NCBI GenBank assembly: GCA_025349905.2
Contig: MU624755.1
Location: forward strand, 1 to 25,882
Direction of reading: 5' to 3'
From: Blastocladiella britannica
Taxonomy: Eukaryota; Blastocladiomycota; Blastocladiomycetes; Blastocladiales; Blastocladiaceae
DNA length: 25,882 bases
Shown here piece by piece: positions 8,544-18,437 of the stretch (positions are counted from its first letter, which is position 1; the number at the start of each line of letters is the position of its first letter). The notes beneath the pieces were generated by a model that made no database searches, was not told the origin of the DNA, and worked only from the letters and a program-made list of their open reading frames with translations. Both the position numbers and the translations under genes were made by a program.

Positions 8544-10253
8544 ATGGCCACCTCACCGACCACGTTCGGCGCTCGCGACACGGGCCGCGGCAACGCGTCC
8601 ATGTCCCCGCAGTTTCGCTACATTCCAAGCAGCACCGCCCACCGAAAAGACCGCGTGAGCTACTTTTACGACGACGACGTGTCGACCATCTACTATGGCG
8701 TAGCGTATACCGTATACCCTGCTTATGGTATACATACTCACACGTGACTATTCGGCAGAAACACCACCCAATGAAACCGCAGCGCATGACGCTCACGCAC
8801 GACCTGGTCATGGCGTACCAGCTGGACGAGCGCATGGACATTTTCCAGCCGCGACTGGCCACCGAGGACGAGATCAAGCAGTTCCACGTCTCGGAATACG
8901 TGGATTTCCTGCGCACGTACGTTGGTTCCATCTCATGACGAAGATCCATTGACCCCATCCCTTATCCACAACAGTGTGACTCCGGATAACCAATCTGCAT
9001 TCAAGGACGCGCTACAACGATTCAATGTGGGCGACGACTGCCCGATCTTTTCCGATTTGTACAAGTTTTGCCGCATCTCGGCCGGCGGGTCGCTGGAGGC
9101 AGCGCGACGAATCAATGCGGGATCGTCGGACATTGCCATCAACTGGTCCGGTGGGCTCCATCACGCGAAAAAGATCGAGGCCAGTGGATTTTGCTACGTG
9201 AACGACATTGTCCTGTGCATCATGGAGCTCTTACGGTATGTACCCATATCTGAGATGATTGGTGGTAATCCATGATCCAATGGCATTGTATTTTTACAGA
9301 TTCCACGGCCGCGTCCTGTACATTGATATTGACGTGCACCACGGCGACGGCGTACAGGACGCCTTCATCAAAACCGATCGGGTCATGACCGTTTCCTTTC
9401 ACCGATACGGACCTACAGGCGACGGCGGTGAATTTTTCCCTGGTACGCCATCTCGTTTATCCATACTAACGAAGAACGACTGACAAGAAAAATAAATGAA
9501 GGAACGGGAGCGCTGGAGGAAATTGGCAAAGATCGGGGCAAGTACTATGCCATCAACGTCCCGCTCAAGGCCGGTATGGACGACTCTGCGTACCTGGAGC
9601 TGTTTAAGGCGGTCATGGACGAGGTGATGGTGAAATACAACCCGGGAGCAGTTGTGTTGCAATGTGGTGCCGATTCGCTGGGCGGCGACCGACTGGGCAC
9701 CTTTTGCCTCTCGATTGCAGGTCATGGCGAGTGCGTCGCGCACATGAAACGCAAGGGCGTACCGCTAGTAGTGCTGGGCGGCGGCGGGTACACGATCCGC
9801 AACGTGGCGCGCGCCTGGGCCAACGAGACGGCGCTGCTGTGCAACGCAAAGCTACCCAACGACATCCCACCACACCAGTACTACAATTTCTACGGGCCCG
9901 ACCACAAGCTGCACCCGCGGCTCGCCGGCGCGCAGGCCCGCAACGAGAACTCGGCCCAGGACCTGCAGCGGATCAAGGAGCACGTGTTTGAGCAGCTGCG
10001 GCGGATCGCGCACGCGCCGTCGGTCCAAATGCACCATCCACCACCGTCGTTCGATGTGCGGTCCGAGGAGGGCGACGCGGCCGCGCTCGAGGCGTTGCAG
10101 GCGTCGGTCGCGGATAAGCGCAATCGGATTCGAACGGGGCCGGCGTTTGGAATGCGCGCGCATGGGACGGGCGAGGGCGAGTGGTACGACGACGAGGCCG
10201 ACCAGGACGATCAAGGTGGGGGCGAGGACGAATCCATGGACGTGGATAAATAA
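8544..10253 (+). CDS. HOS2: Class I histone deacetylase, Hos2/HDAC3 type (five exons)
   Basis: Exons 8544-8699, 8759-8916, 8975-9235, 9300-9442 and 9502-10253 give 489 residues. The enzyme is a zinc-dependent lysine deacetylase; the Hos2/HDAC3 branch works in Set3/NCoR-type complexes. The catalytic set is complete: H167-H168 in GGLHHAKK, zinc ligands D203 and H205 in [11 protein letters not shown]302 in [10 protein letters not shown], and Y336 in [12 protein letters not shown]. The C-terminal block [15 protein letters not shown] and APSVQMH place it nearer HDAC3/Hos2 than Rpd3. The tail is acidic ([20 protein letters not shown]). All four introns (59, 58, 64 and 59 nt) preserve the phase, and the last contains a textbook TACTAAC branch site. 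A short insertion, PTGDGG at residues 230-235, lies before EFFPGTG. An ATG at residue 20 is an alternative start. Confidence 0.97.
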
Positions 10254-10258
10254 TTATA

Positions 10259-13200
10259 TTATTTGTAAGACAGGACGCCGTCTTTAATGGACCTTGTGGA
10301 TGCGTAACCTGCTGCATCGGCCGACCGCATTGCGCCAGTGCCGAACCAGTTGGTCGGGAAACGAGCGCGTTGGTCCCGTTCCAGGGCCGCAATAAAGCCC
10401 TTCCTGCTTGGTACGCCATCGGGTTGCCAAACTGCTCGGCCAGTTTGGCCTCGCGCGTCAGCGCCGCATAGAAGCGCGTTACTTGGACCGTACGCTCTTG
10501 TCCGGTTGTTAAAATATCATCAATGTCAGCAACAACCTCAAAAGTGCAAGAAAAAAAAAAGGTAAACGCACGTCGCACGATACAGGCCGCGGCGCGGCGC
10601 TCAATCTCGCGCCACTTGAGCCGCTCATAATCGCAGCGCTCGTCGGACCACTCGGCACGCATCGCATGGTATTGGTCAGCATCCTCAAGCGACGCAAAAG
10701 CGGGATTCGGAGCATCGATCGCGAGGTCCATGCCAGCATAGGGGTGCGCCAGGACGACATGCGTGACCTCGACCAGGCTCAACGAAGCATCACAGATCGA
10801 GTAAGGCATCACCAAAACGGACACGAGGTTCGTGAGACGGATGTCAATTGCCTTTGCGACGGCTGCGTCGAACTTGAACAGGTACAATGGATCGTACGAG
10901 TGCATCCCTTGGCGTACGGCCGTGCACTTGACACCCGCACATGCCAACGCGTCGTGAATGAGGTTGACATGTTGCTGGTACTCGCAAAAGACGACCACCT
11001 TGGCGCTGGGGTCCGTCTTGGTGATCTCGGCAACGTAGCGCACGATTTGGGTGGCGTGAGACCCACAAATGTCGACAAACGAGGCGGTAGGGTGGGAAGC
11101 GCCGCGACAAAGGGGTGGGGCCTTGCTATCCATGTGAGCTTGTGGCTCCCTGGGAACGTCATCCACCAGTGGGAATCGATCCGGCCAGGGTCCCAGTGGC
11201 CCCCAAGCTGCTGCACAGCGGCCGAGCGAACCGCCTCAAACCGGCCGGGCAGACAAACAAACCGGGTCTTGGTAATGTTGTCCATGTCGCGATAGAGTGC
11301 CGGTAAGCGATGGCGGGTCTGGGATCCGGGTTGCGCCCACGCAAGTTGGAAGTGACGTTGTTGGTGAATGACAAAAAAAGATGCTGCGAAAGGCCGTCGA
11401 GCGCAGAGGCCGTCGAGTTCGTGCCACCAAATCCATATTGTTGCAGAGTCCAGAGCGCACTAAGAAGGTGTCTGAATGATTTGCACCTGCTTCGGCAATC
11501 ACCGATGGCAGTGGCAGCACGAGAATCAAGCGCGTTATTCTCAAGGGATTTGGTGATAGAAGCCAGTAACGAGGATGCCAACCACTCAAGGATATCAACA
11601 GCAGTTGCTCCAGCATCGTGTTGAAGACCTGTGGCGGCAGTGGGCGTGGGCTCGCGCGCCAGTGACCACTGCAGTGCGCTGACCACAAATGGATCTCGTT
11701 GTCGGTTGTCATAAACGCCAAGGCTGCCAAGGCCAAGAAATTGTTGGGAACGGGATGCAGTCAAGGCCGTCCAGCATTGGCACATGCTGCTCAATTCTTC
11801 CGGGTACTTGACGTAAATCGGTTTCTTCAGCGGTTGCAGACCAAACGAGACCATGCGATGGTGTTGTGCAGCACGAACAGCAAGACCATTGTCCGAGGGG
11901 TCCAGGAGCGCGCCAAGGCCACCGAGAACAGTTTCAGTTTGTGATAGGTACACTGGGACCTCGACGTAGTCGATCGGTGGCACATCAGGCGCAGCAGTCC
12001 GAGCGAGCAGCCCAAGGCAGCAATAGGCGAGCGAGGGAGCAAGTTTTTTGACGGTGTCCATGGGAAGGTCGCGGTTCCAATGGTCGGTGAGCACAGACCC
12101 AACAATCGCCTCATGGATATGGACGACCGAAATCCGATCATCACAACCATCCTCAGTTGGGATCGATGCAGGAGGCACAATCGATACCCAGGAGTCAGCC
12201 TGGAATGCCGACAACAACGGCAGCATGGATTCCTTCCCTGAGCAAGGGTGGTCAACCATCCACGGTACCTTGTGCACAATAATGCGCCGCCAGTGAATAC
12301 GGTGCAGTGCCGGGTGACCGTTTCTGGTCAATGAGGGATTGGTCGGATCGATTTGTTGCTTGTCGGCCATTTCAGCAACCCTCTCGGCGCCAAGGGCGGC
12401 AATTGGGTCCCCCATCGCCCGAGTGGAAAAGTCGCTTGATGCTGCCGTCCACTCTGCTGGCGTTGGCGCATTGGGAATCCAAAAGATCTGCTGATATGCG
12501 CCCCTGTGGCGGGAGATACCAAGTTCCTGCATACCCGTGAGCGTGTATGTCGAGTGGAGCAGGCACTCCTTGGTGACAATGACGAGCTGGGCGGTTGCAA
12601 GCGCAGCCCACGAAATCGATCGGTGAGCAGACTCGCGAGATATGGCAATGATCGGTCCATCGGCGGAAACGTCCAGCGTTGCATGCGCTTTAGCAACTCA
12701 TTCCGCCATCAGCAAGCGCGGACAAATGACGAGGGTGGCCACCGACTGCACGCGTGGCTACGGGTCTTGCGGTTGGAGCCACCGGCATGCCAGAGCCGAA
12801 TGACCAAAATCAGAGCTGGGGAGCATCGGGCGTGGGGCACGGTTCCCTGCCGCAACGAGAGCTAGCGCAGTGCCAATGGCGTTGGACTCGGCGGACGAGA
12901 TATCGACAAAGAGGGGGCAGATCGCGAGTCCTTGTCGCGAGACAGGGCGATAATCGACCAACGCTTGAGTTTCCCCAAAGCGAAGCGTCATGGGCGACCA
13001 GTGCACCCCACCGGCGCCAAATCGATGGAATGGCGAGGGAGGGCGAGTGTCCCTGACCTGGACTTTGATCAGCTCGAATGCGGCCTGCTCCTTGGCCAGC
13101 ATGGCAGCCACCATGGCAACTTGGTCAGGAAAGAGGTCAAACTTGCTGAGGTCGGCTGGGATGGATGCGGCGTCCAAATCCGTTATGGTAACGACGGGGA

Positions 13201-14513
13201 TTGCGACACGGTCCTCCTCGACAGAAGCGTCGCTTGGTACAGGTGGCGACGAGGGAGAAAAGAGCAGCGAAAGGAGCTGGCGGAGGAGTGTGGTGGCAGG
13301 GATATTGTGGTCGCGGATGGCAGCGTTCGCGACGCTCGCACGCAGGTAAATGCACCACTTGTAGTGATACTTGCCGTGCTCGTCCAAGGTAAGCGGTTGG
13401 CAAGGCTCAGCACGCACGACCACGCGGATAAAGGGCGCAAACTCAGGGAGGAATCGATCGAAAGTGCTCGGGCCCAGAGCAATCGCGGGTGCACCCGGCG
13501 CGTGACCAGTGCGTTGCCAAAGAGCACGGACCTCGAGCTTGAATTCCGGCGGCACGGCAACAATGTAACCACGGCGGCGATTTGTTTCGGAAAGCTGTGT
13601 GCTCGTGTAACGTAGGTACTTCATTCGGCTCGTGTACTCATCGGCCGCAACCAGCTTGGTAAAGCGGGAGGGAGTGGCCTCGTGTGCCTCGGTCGTAGTC
13701 CAAGTCCTGTCAAGCAGACGGTACTCGGCCACCTTCTTCAAGGGCTTATCCATAGACCCTGCACTGACTGCGTAATCGTAGCAAAACCTGGGGACCTCTT
13801 CTGTTCCAGAGTTGCGGATCTTGTAGCGCGTGCTAATGTAGACTGGCTCGATGCCGAACGGGACGACCTCGCCAAAGAAGGCGTCGGCTGGGCCGACATA
13901 GGTTCTTTGAGGGGAAACCAGCGCCGGCGGAATCTCGAACTTTTCCGAGGATGCGACGATACATGCGCCAATGAAAAGATCTGCATTTCTTTTATGCTAT
14001 GAGTACGCGGCTGCAATGGGTGCAAACGTTGGGGCATCGTCGTACCATCGGTTTCGGCAGGAACACGTTCGCCAGTAGCGGGCGTCAGGCGCCATCTGCG
14101 GAAACCGCGGAAGAATCAGAGTCGACGAGGGGGATTGCTGTTGTGCCGCATCTTCTGCAGCAGCAGCAGCGGCTGGAACGACCAGCGGCTCGTCAATGGC
14201 ATTTGGCTCCATGTCGCGCGGCTCGCCCATTTGGTTCTGGCGAGACCGAAGCAGAGAGCCCGCCACGGCCACGACCACGGCCACGACCACGGCCGCCACG
14301 GCTGGCGGGTACGGGAGAGTCTTCTGAGACGCGCGCGCGTTTGGCCGGAATCGCGTTTTCATTTTGGTCGCCGCCGTCGGGGGGTTCGGCGCTGGCTGAT
14401 TGGGCCGATTGTGCGGTACGTTTCCGCGCACTGCTCGAGGTGGGCGTTCCATTCACGGGTGCGGAGGACGCCGTGCGCTGCGTGTCAAATATGCTGAGCG
14501 GCCGGGGACCCAT
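10259..14513 (-). pseudogene. Decayed SNF2-family (Rad5/SHPRH-like) helicase gene
   Basis: From ~14220 down to ~11380 one frame reads as a long protein but holds in-frame TAG (13997-13999), TAG (12758-12760) and TGA (12698-12700). The TGA sits in LVICPRLLMAE-stop-VAKA, where SNF2 proteins have a conserved Trp, so it looks like TGG to TGA. Coding sense then moves frame near 11373-11379 (an A7 run), near 11080-11105 and near 10390-10410, each as if one base were missing. SNF2 features are the entry motif FDLFPDQVAMVAAML, motif Ia as above, and a C-terminal helicase lobe (KVVVFCEYQQHVNLIHDAL; SLSLVEVTHVVLAHP). Walker A reads SNAIGT instead of GxGKT, and the DEAH position reads RRIIVHKVP. The 5' part (14513-14330) encodes a basic, NLS-like start (AKRARV). 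Its link to the main frame needs a 76-nt intron or another frameshift. AT-rich 10510-10575 is probably an intron. The apparent last codons end 5 bp from the HDAC stop. Assembly error is the main alternative for the frameshifts. Confidence 0.7.
14263..14302. repeat. Short CCACGGCCACGA tandem repeat
   Basis: About three copies of a 12-nt unit. On the minus strand, in the frame starting at 14513, it would encode an Arg-Gly run (GGRGRGRGRGRGG). It also falls inside a possible 76-nt GT-AG intron of the decayed SNF2-like gene, so its coding status is uncertain. Confidence 0.75.
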
Positions 14514-14688
14514 CGTTTTTATTTTGTTTTTTTAGTGGAGTGAGAGAGCCGATCATGCCACTAAAATCCCAACGACCTCGCAAGTTCCTCGTCGAACGCG
14601 GTGCTCATTATGGAGCAGCGCTTATTTGCTCGCCGAAGGACGCCGATGATAAACAAAGGACTTGAAAAAAAAAAAATTACATTGTGAT

Positions 14689-17600
14689 TCAAGGCTCGGA
14701 TCCAAGGGAACGCCGGGGGCCAAACACGCGATCGAGGTTAAATGCAGACGAAATGAGCCCGAGCTATGAAATGAAGGGTGAGCGAAATCATATAAAGAAT
14801 TAAGGAAATCATACGTGTGTGAATGCTTGCGGGAAGTTCCCGCAACTCTCGCCTGCTGGGCTGACTTCCTCAGAAAACAGGCCCAAATGGTTTCCGTAGC
14901 TTAGCGTCTAGGATCGCATCTTGTGTGAGCATTTACCCGAGCCAATATGAAAACAAAAAGAGAAGGCACCTGCTCAAACGCATACAAGGCGCGGTGGCGG
15001 TGCTTGTCGATATACAGCCCAGCACGAGTCAGAGCCTCGACAAGCCAAAATGTGCACATGGTAAAGGATCCTTCGTTCGAATCAATGCCGTCGTCCGTGT
15101 TGGTGGGCAAGTACCGGTGGACTTGGCCGTTCATGGTGAGTCCACCTTGCTCGGGTGGACGCAGAATGGCAGCCACGGTGGATAACATGCGAGGATCCAC
15201 GGGTGAAATGAAGAATACCTGATTGTTTGTTGTGAGTGGGCAAAGTCAACAATCGCAATTTCAAAAAAGGTTGCAGACCAGTGGCATGATCAGCACCGAC
15301 GCATCCAGTCCGGGATTTTCGTAGCTCTGCTGAAAGTACTGACCCTCGCAGTTCCAGCCACGGTCCATGACATCGAGGTAAATTGCATCGCGCATTTCGA
15401 GCCAGAGATTGCGATCAGGGCACGGCAGAACGCGCTTCTCAGCAAGACGGATGCCGCGATCCACCGCCACCCAGCACAGAATCTTGCTGTAGACAAAGTT
15501 TTGAGGATTACCGCGGACTTCCCAAATGGACATGTCCGGTTCGCGCCAGTGGTCGACCACGAAATTGACAAACGAGCGGCACACTTGCCACATGTCCTGT
15601 TGACCAGTTCATTTCTGAGTTATCGCTGCATTTTGTGCCTTCAGGGTACATACAAAGCCGATCGGCGACGAAAACTTGTTCATGAGGTAAATGGCATCCA
15701 TCAACGCGCCGTAAATGTCGAGCTGCAGGTGTTTCGATGCCGCATTCCCGACGCGCACTGGACGAGACCCTAATTTTCAGTTTGGCTGGTTGTGAGTACA
15801 TAGCAGCAAAAGGTAACATACAGGGCATACCTTTGTATCCCTCGAGGTGCGTCAACTCAAGCTCGGGCAGATCGCTCGACCCTGAAATCGAGTACATGAT
15901 GTTCAAGCTCCCGTCCTCGCTCTATTCCATATAATTTAGTTCGGATCGAAGTTGAGAAGAAATTTGGCAATACGCACCCGATCATGACAAACAAGCTCAA
16001 TAAAACGCATAAAATTGCGAGCCTCGCCGATAAATCCCAGGCGAATGAATGCATACACGACAAAGGCGGCATCGCGGATCCATGTGTACCGGTAATCCCA
16101 AGTGCGATTGCCACCAAATTGCTCAGGCAGGGAAAAGGTTGGAGCAGCAACGACGGCACCGGTTGGTCTGTGGATATGTTCGTGGCGATCAGATTTTTCA
16201 AAAGTTTGGCAAAGGCGACTTGCGTACGCGTAGGTCAAGAGCTTGAGCGTGAGCGCCGACCGAATGACAATTTCGCGCCATCGTCCCTCATACGTGCACT
16301 GTTGTACAATTTCGGATGAGTTGCGCCAATGTCCCACACACCAAAACAATGACATACATGCGACGCCCAGCCATTGAAAAAGCGCAACGTTTGCCTCAAC
16401 AAGGAATGCAGCAACTGGCCAGTGAGCGGCGGGTCGAGGTTGCGGGGCTTTGGCTCAATGAGGGGGTCGGTGGTCTGGAGTAGGGCCAGCGGGAGGCGCT
16501 GGTGACAAGGAGTTTGGGGGGAAGCGTGCACATGCGGCATTGGAGGGGCACCAAGACGAGCTAATCCGGCAAAAAGGTCAAAACTGGGTTTCCGCAACGA
16601 CGCGTGAATGTCGTGGACCGGCGGCGGAGTGCGCCGGCTATCGCCAAACGAGAGGTCGACTGACTCCAAGCCCTGAGACAATAAAGTGCTTGTGTTTGGC
16701 GGCGACCCGACATAGAGGTCAATGGGCTGTGGTTCGGTGCCGTCTGGGGACGGCATGGGACTCGATCCAAGCACGTCGTGGCGGTCGAGCGCAAAACGAC
16801 TCCCAGGCCGCTCTAGCGCCTGCAACGAGGGCATCAGGTGGCCAATTAATCCCCCGCGGTGGTGCTGAGTGGAACAATCTTTGTGGGTATCAATCGGCGG
16901 CAACGTGGGCTGTGGCTCGACGGTGCGCACGCTGTTGCTTCCCACAATGGGCGGTGGGATCGAGACGGGAGCGTGGTGGTCGGGCACTGCCGCCATCTCC
17001 GGGACCCCAAATGCGGTTGCCGGTGCCGGTGGCACAGCCTTGCGCAGCACAAACCACAGCTGCTGGCCCTCGTATAGATCAAACGTGGTGCGCACACCGG
17101 GGCCCAGCATGTCGGGGTTGTGCACCATTTCCCAAGCAATAGTAGGCATTGCGCGCGGACTCCCAGCCAGGCATGCGTCCTGGTGGGCCGCGATCCGGAG
17201 ATCCAGGGTCAAATTGTCGGACGAGAACTCGACCGTCGGCATGCTCGGAAGCGGCGGGATTCTATCGGCCTGCATCGGAAGAGAGGACGGCTCGACGGCG
17301 GCACCCAGGTGCGAGGGAGCGGCCGGGTGGATGGTCGTCTTGTGCGAGGACAGAGCATAGTTGAAGGCCGGAAAGCAGGCGGCGCTGAACGACACGCGGC
17401 CGCGCATGGTCTCGACCATTCGGATCAGCCACGGGTACTGCGGTTTGTTGGTGCTGGCGGACGGCACGGCGGGTCCAAACATGGCGCTGCCAGATCCCGG
17501 CCGCGTTGCATACGGATCGGCGGACGGCGGTTGCCCGACAGGGGCAGCAGAGTGCAAGTCATAGTCGTGCGCCGGATTGTCGGGCACATGCATGAAATCC

Positions 17601-18252
17601 GTGACCTGTTCCGTTGATTGTTGAGAATTGGATCACCCGATTCTTGTAAGGCCCCAAAAAACATACCTGAGCAGCTCCGTCCTCAAACATGAAGCGAGTG
17701 ACGAGCACACACGAGTTGGGCAGGTACTGCTGCTTGGTGGTGGCCAGGTGCGTGGGCGCGATCTGAAAGTAGCCGCCCTTGCAGTGATCGAGTAGACGGC
17801 CAAAGACAAAGGGCGAGTCGAACCTGGGGAGGCACATGAAATCGACCGAGGCGTCCGTGGAGACCAGTGCGGCCGTGTGCATGTTGCCAATCAGGCCATA
17901 GTTTTCTGTACGATCCAGTCATTTCGTTCAGTGGATCAAATGAGACCGTACTTCTGGGATGGTTAAAAACGGCACCAATGGGGAGGTAGTCGACGCTACG
18001 ACCGGCCAGAGGACGCTCGACGGGTACTTGGGCGCCGGGGCGGGTCTTGCTTTTGTCCGCTTCCTTGTGGTACTGATGATCGGCGTGTACGGAAGTCGGC
18101 GTTGAGGTTGTTGACCGGTTTGGGCCCACGTCCGAGGCAAAGGGCAAGGTGGTTGGCCGCACGGGGCCGTTTTGATCGGGGATGGTAATGTCGCCGCCGT
18201 TCTCGTCCATATGGGCCACGACGGATCGAGCGAGGTCGGCTGCGGATAACAT
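14689..18252 (-). CDS. Glycoside hydrolase family 15 protein, trehalase/glucoamylase-like (eleven exons)
   Basis: Exons in coding order: 17952-18252, 17667-17905, 16358-17605, 16228-16298, 15978-16167, 15831-15921, 15654-15769, 15279-15596, 14970-15218, 14815-14907, 14689-14763. They give 996 residues with every phase matching. The N-terminal beta-sandwich starts [20 protein letters not shown], then [10 protein letters not shown]. The (alpha/alpha) barrel has [44 protein letters not shown] and [17 protein letters not shown]. The acidic motifs expected for catalysis are SNEGSF (E907) and FSEEV (E954-E955). This is the bacterial-type GH15 architecture, acting on alpha-glucosides such as trehalose or maltodextrin; the substrate is not decided by sequence. 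Low-complexity inserts lie at ~190-232, ~268-300 and ~372-575. No signal peptide is seen, so it is probably intracellular. An in-frame ATG at 18304-18306 would add 18 residues. Introns are 46-62 nt. Confidence 0.93.
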
Positions 18253-18437
18253 ATTTGCTTTCAAAATGATGCGGACAATGTTCCCACTGAAAGACTTGCT
18301 CGACATCAAACGTTTCGCATTTTGCAAGCCCTCGATTTGCGGTCAGCGCTCCGCAACACATGGCTGGCAGCGTGTCTCTTCGCAAACTCCAAAAATCTGC
18401 TGCTCTTGCGTACTCAAATCAATATAAACAAACTAGT
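18253..18437. promoter_or_regulatory. Divergent intergenic region, GH15 / membrane protein
   Basis: 185 bp between the preferred start codons. Both neighbours have in-frame upstream ATGs (18306 on the minus strand, 18360 on the plus strand) that would shrink it to 53 bp. ATATAAAC at 18421-18428 lies 9 bp before the plus-strand ATG. Confidence 0.4.

Noticed and set aside
12745..12781. 16-nt or 37-nt GT-AG segments as introns removing the TAG in the SNF2-like locus
   Set aside because: Both are shorter than any supported intron here, and the TGA 60 nt downstream inside motif Ia would remain.
12698..13997. Reassignment of TAG or TGA to sense codons
   Set aside because: TAG terminates CRD1 and the DUF1640 gene, and TGA terminates the GH15 gene, all at the expected family ends.
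13999..14535. 178-codon plus-strand frame opposite the SNF2-like 5' end
   Set aside because: GC-rich shadow with Arg/Pro-rich content and no family match.
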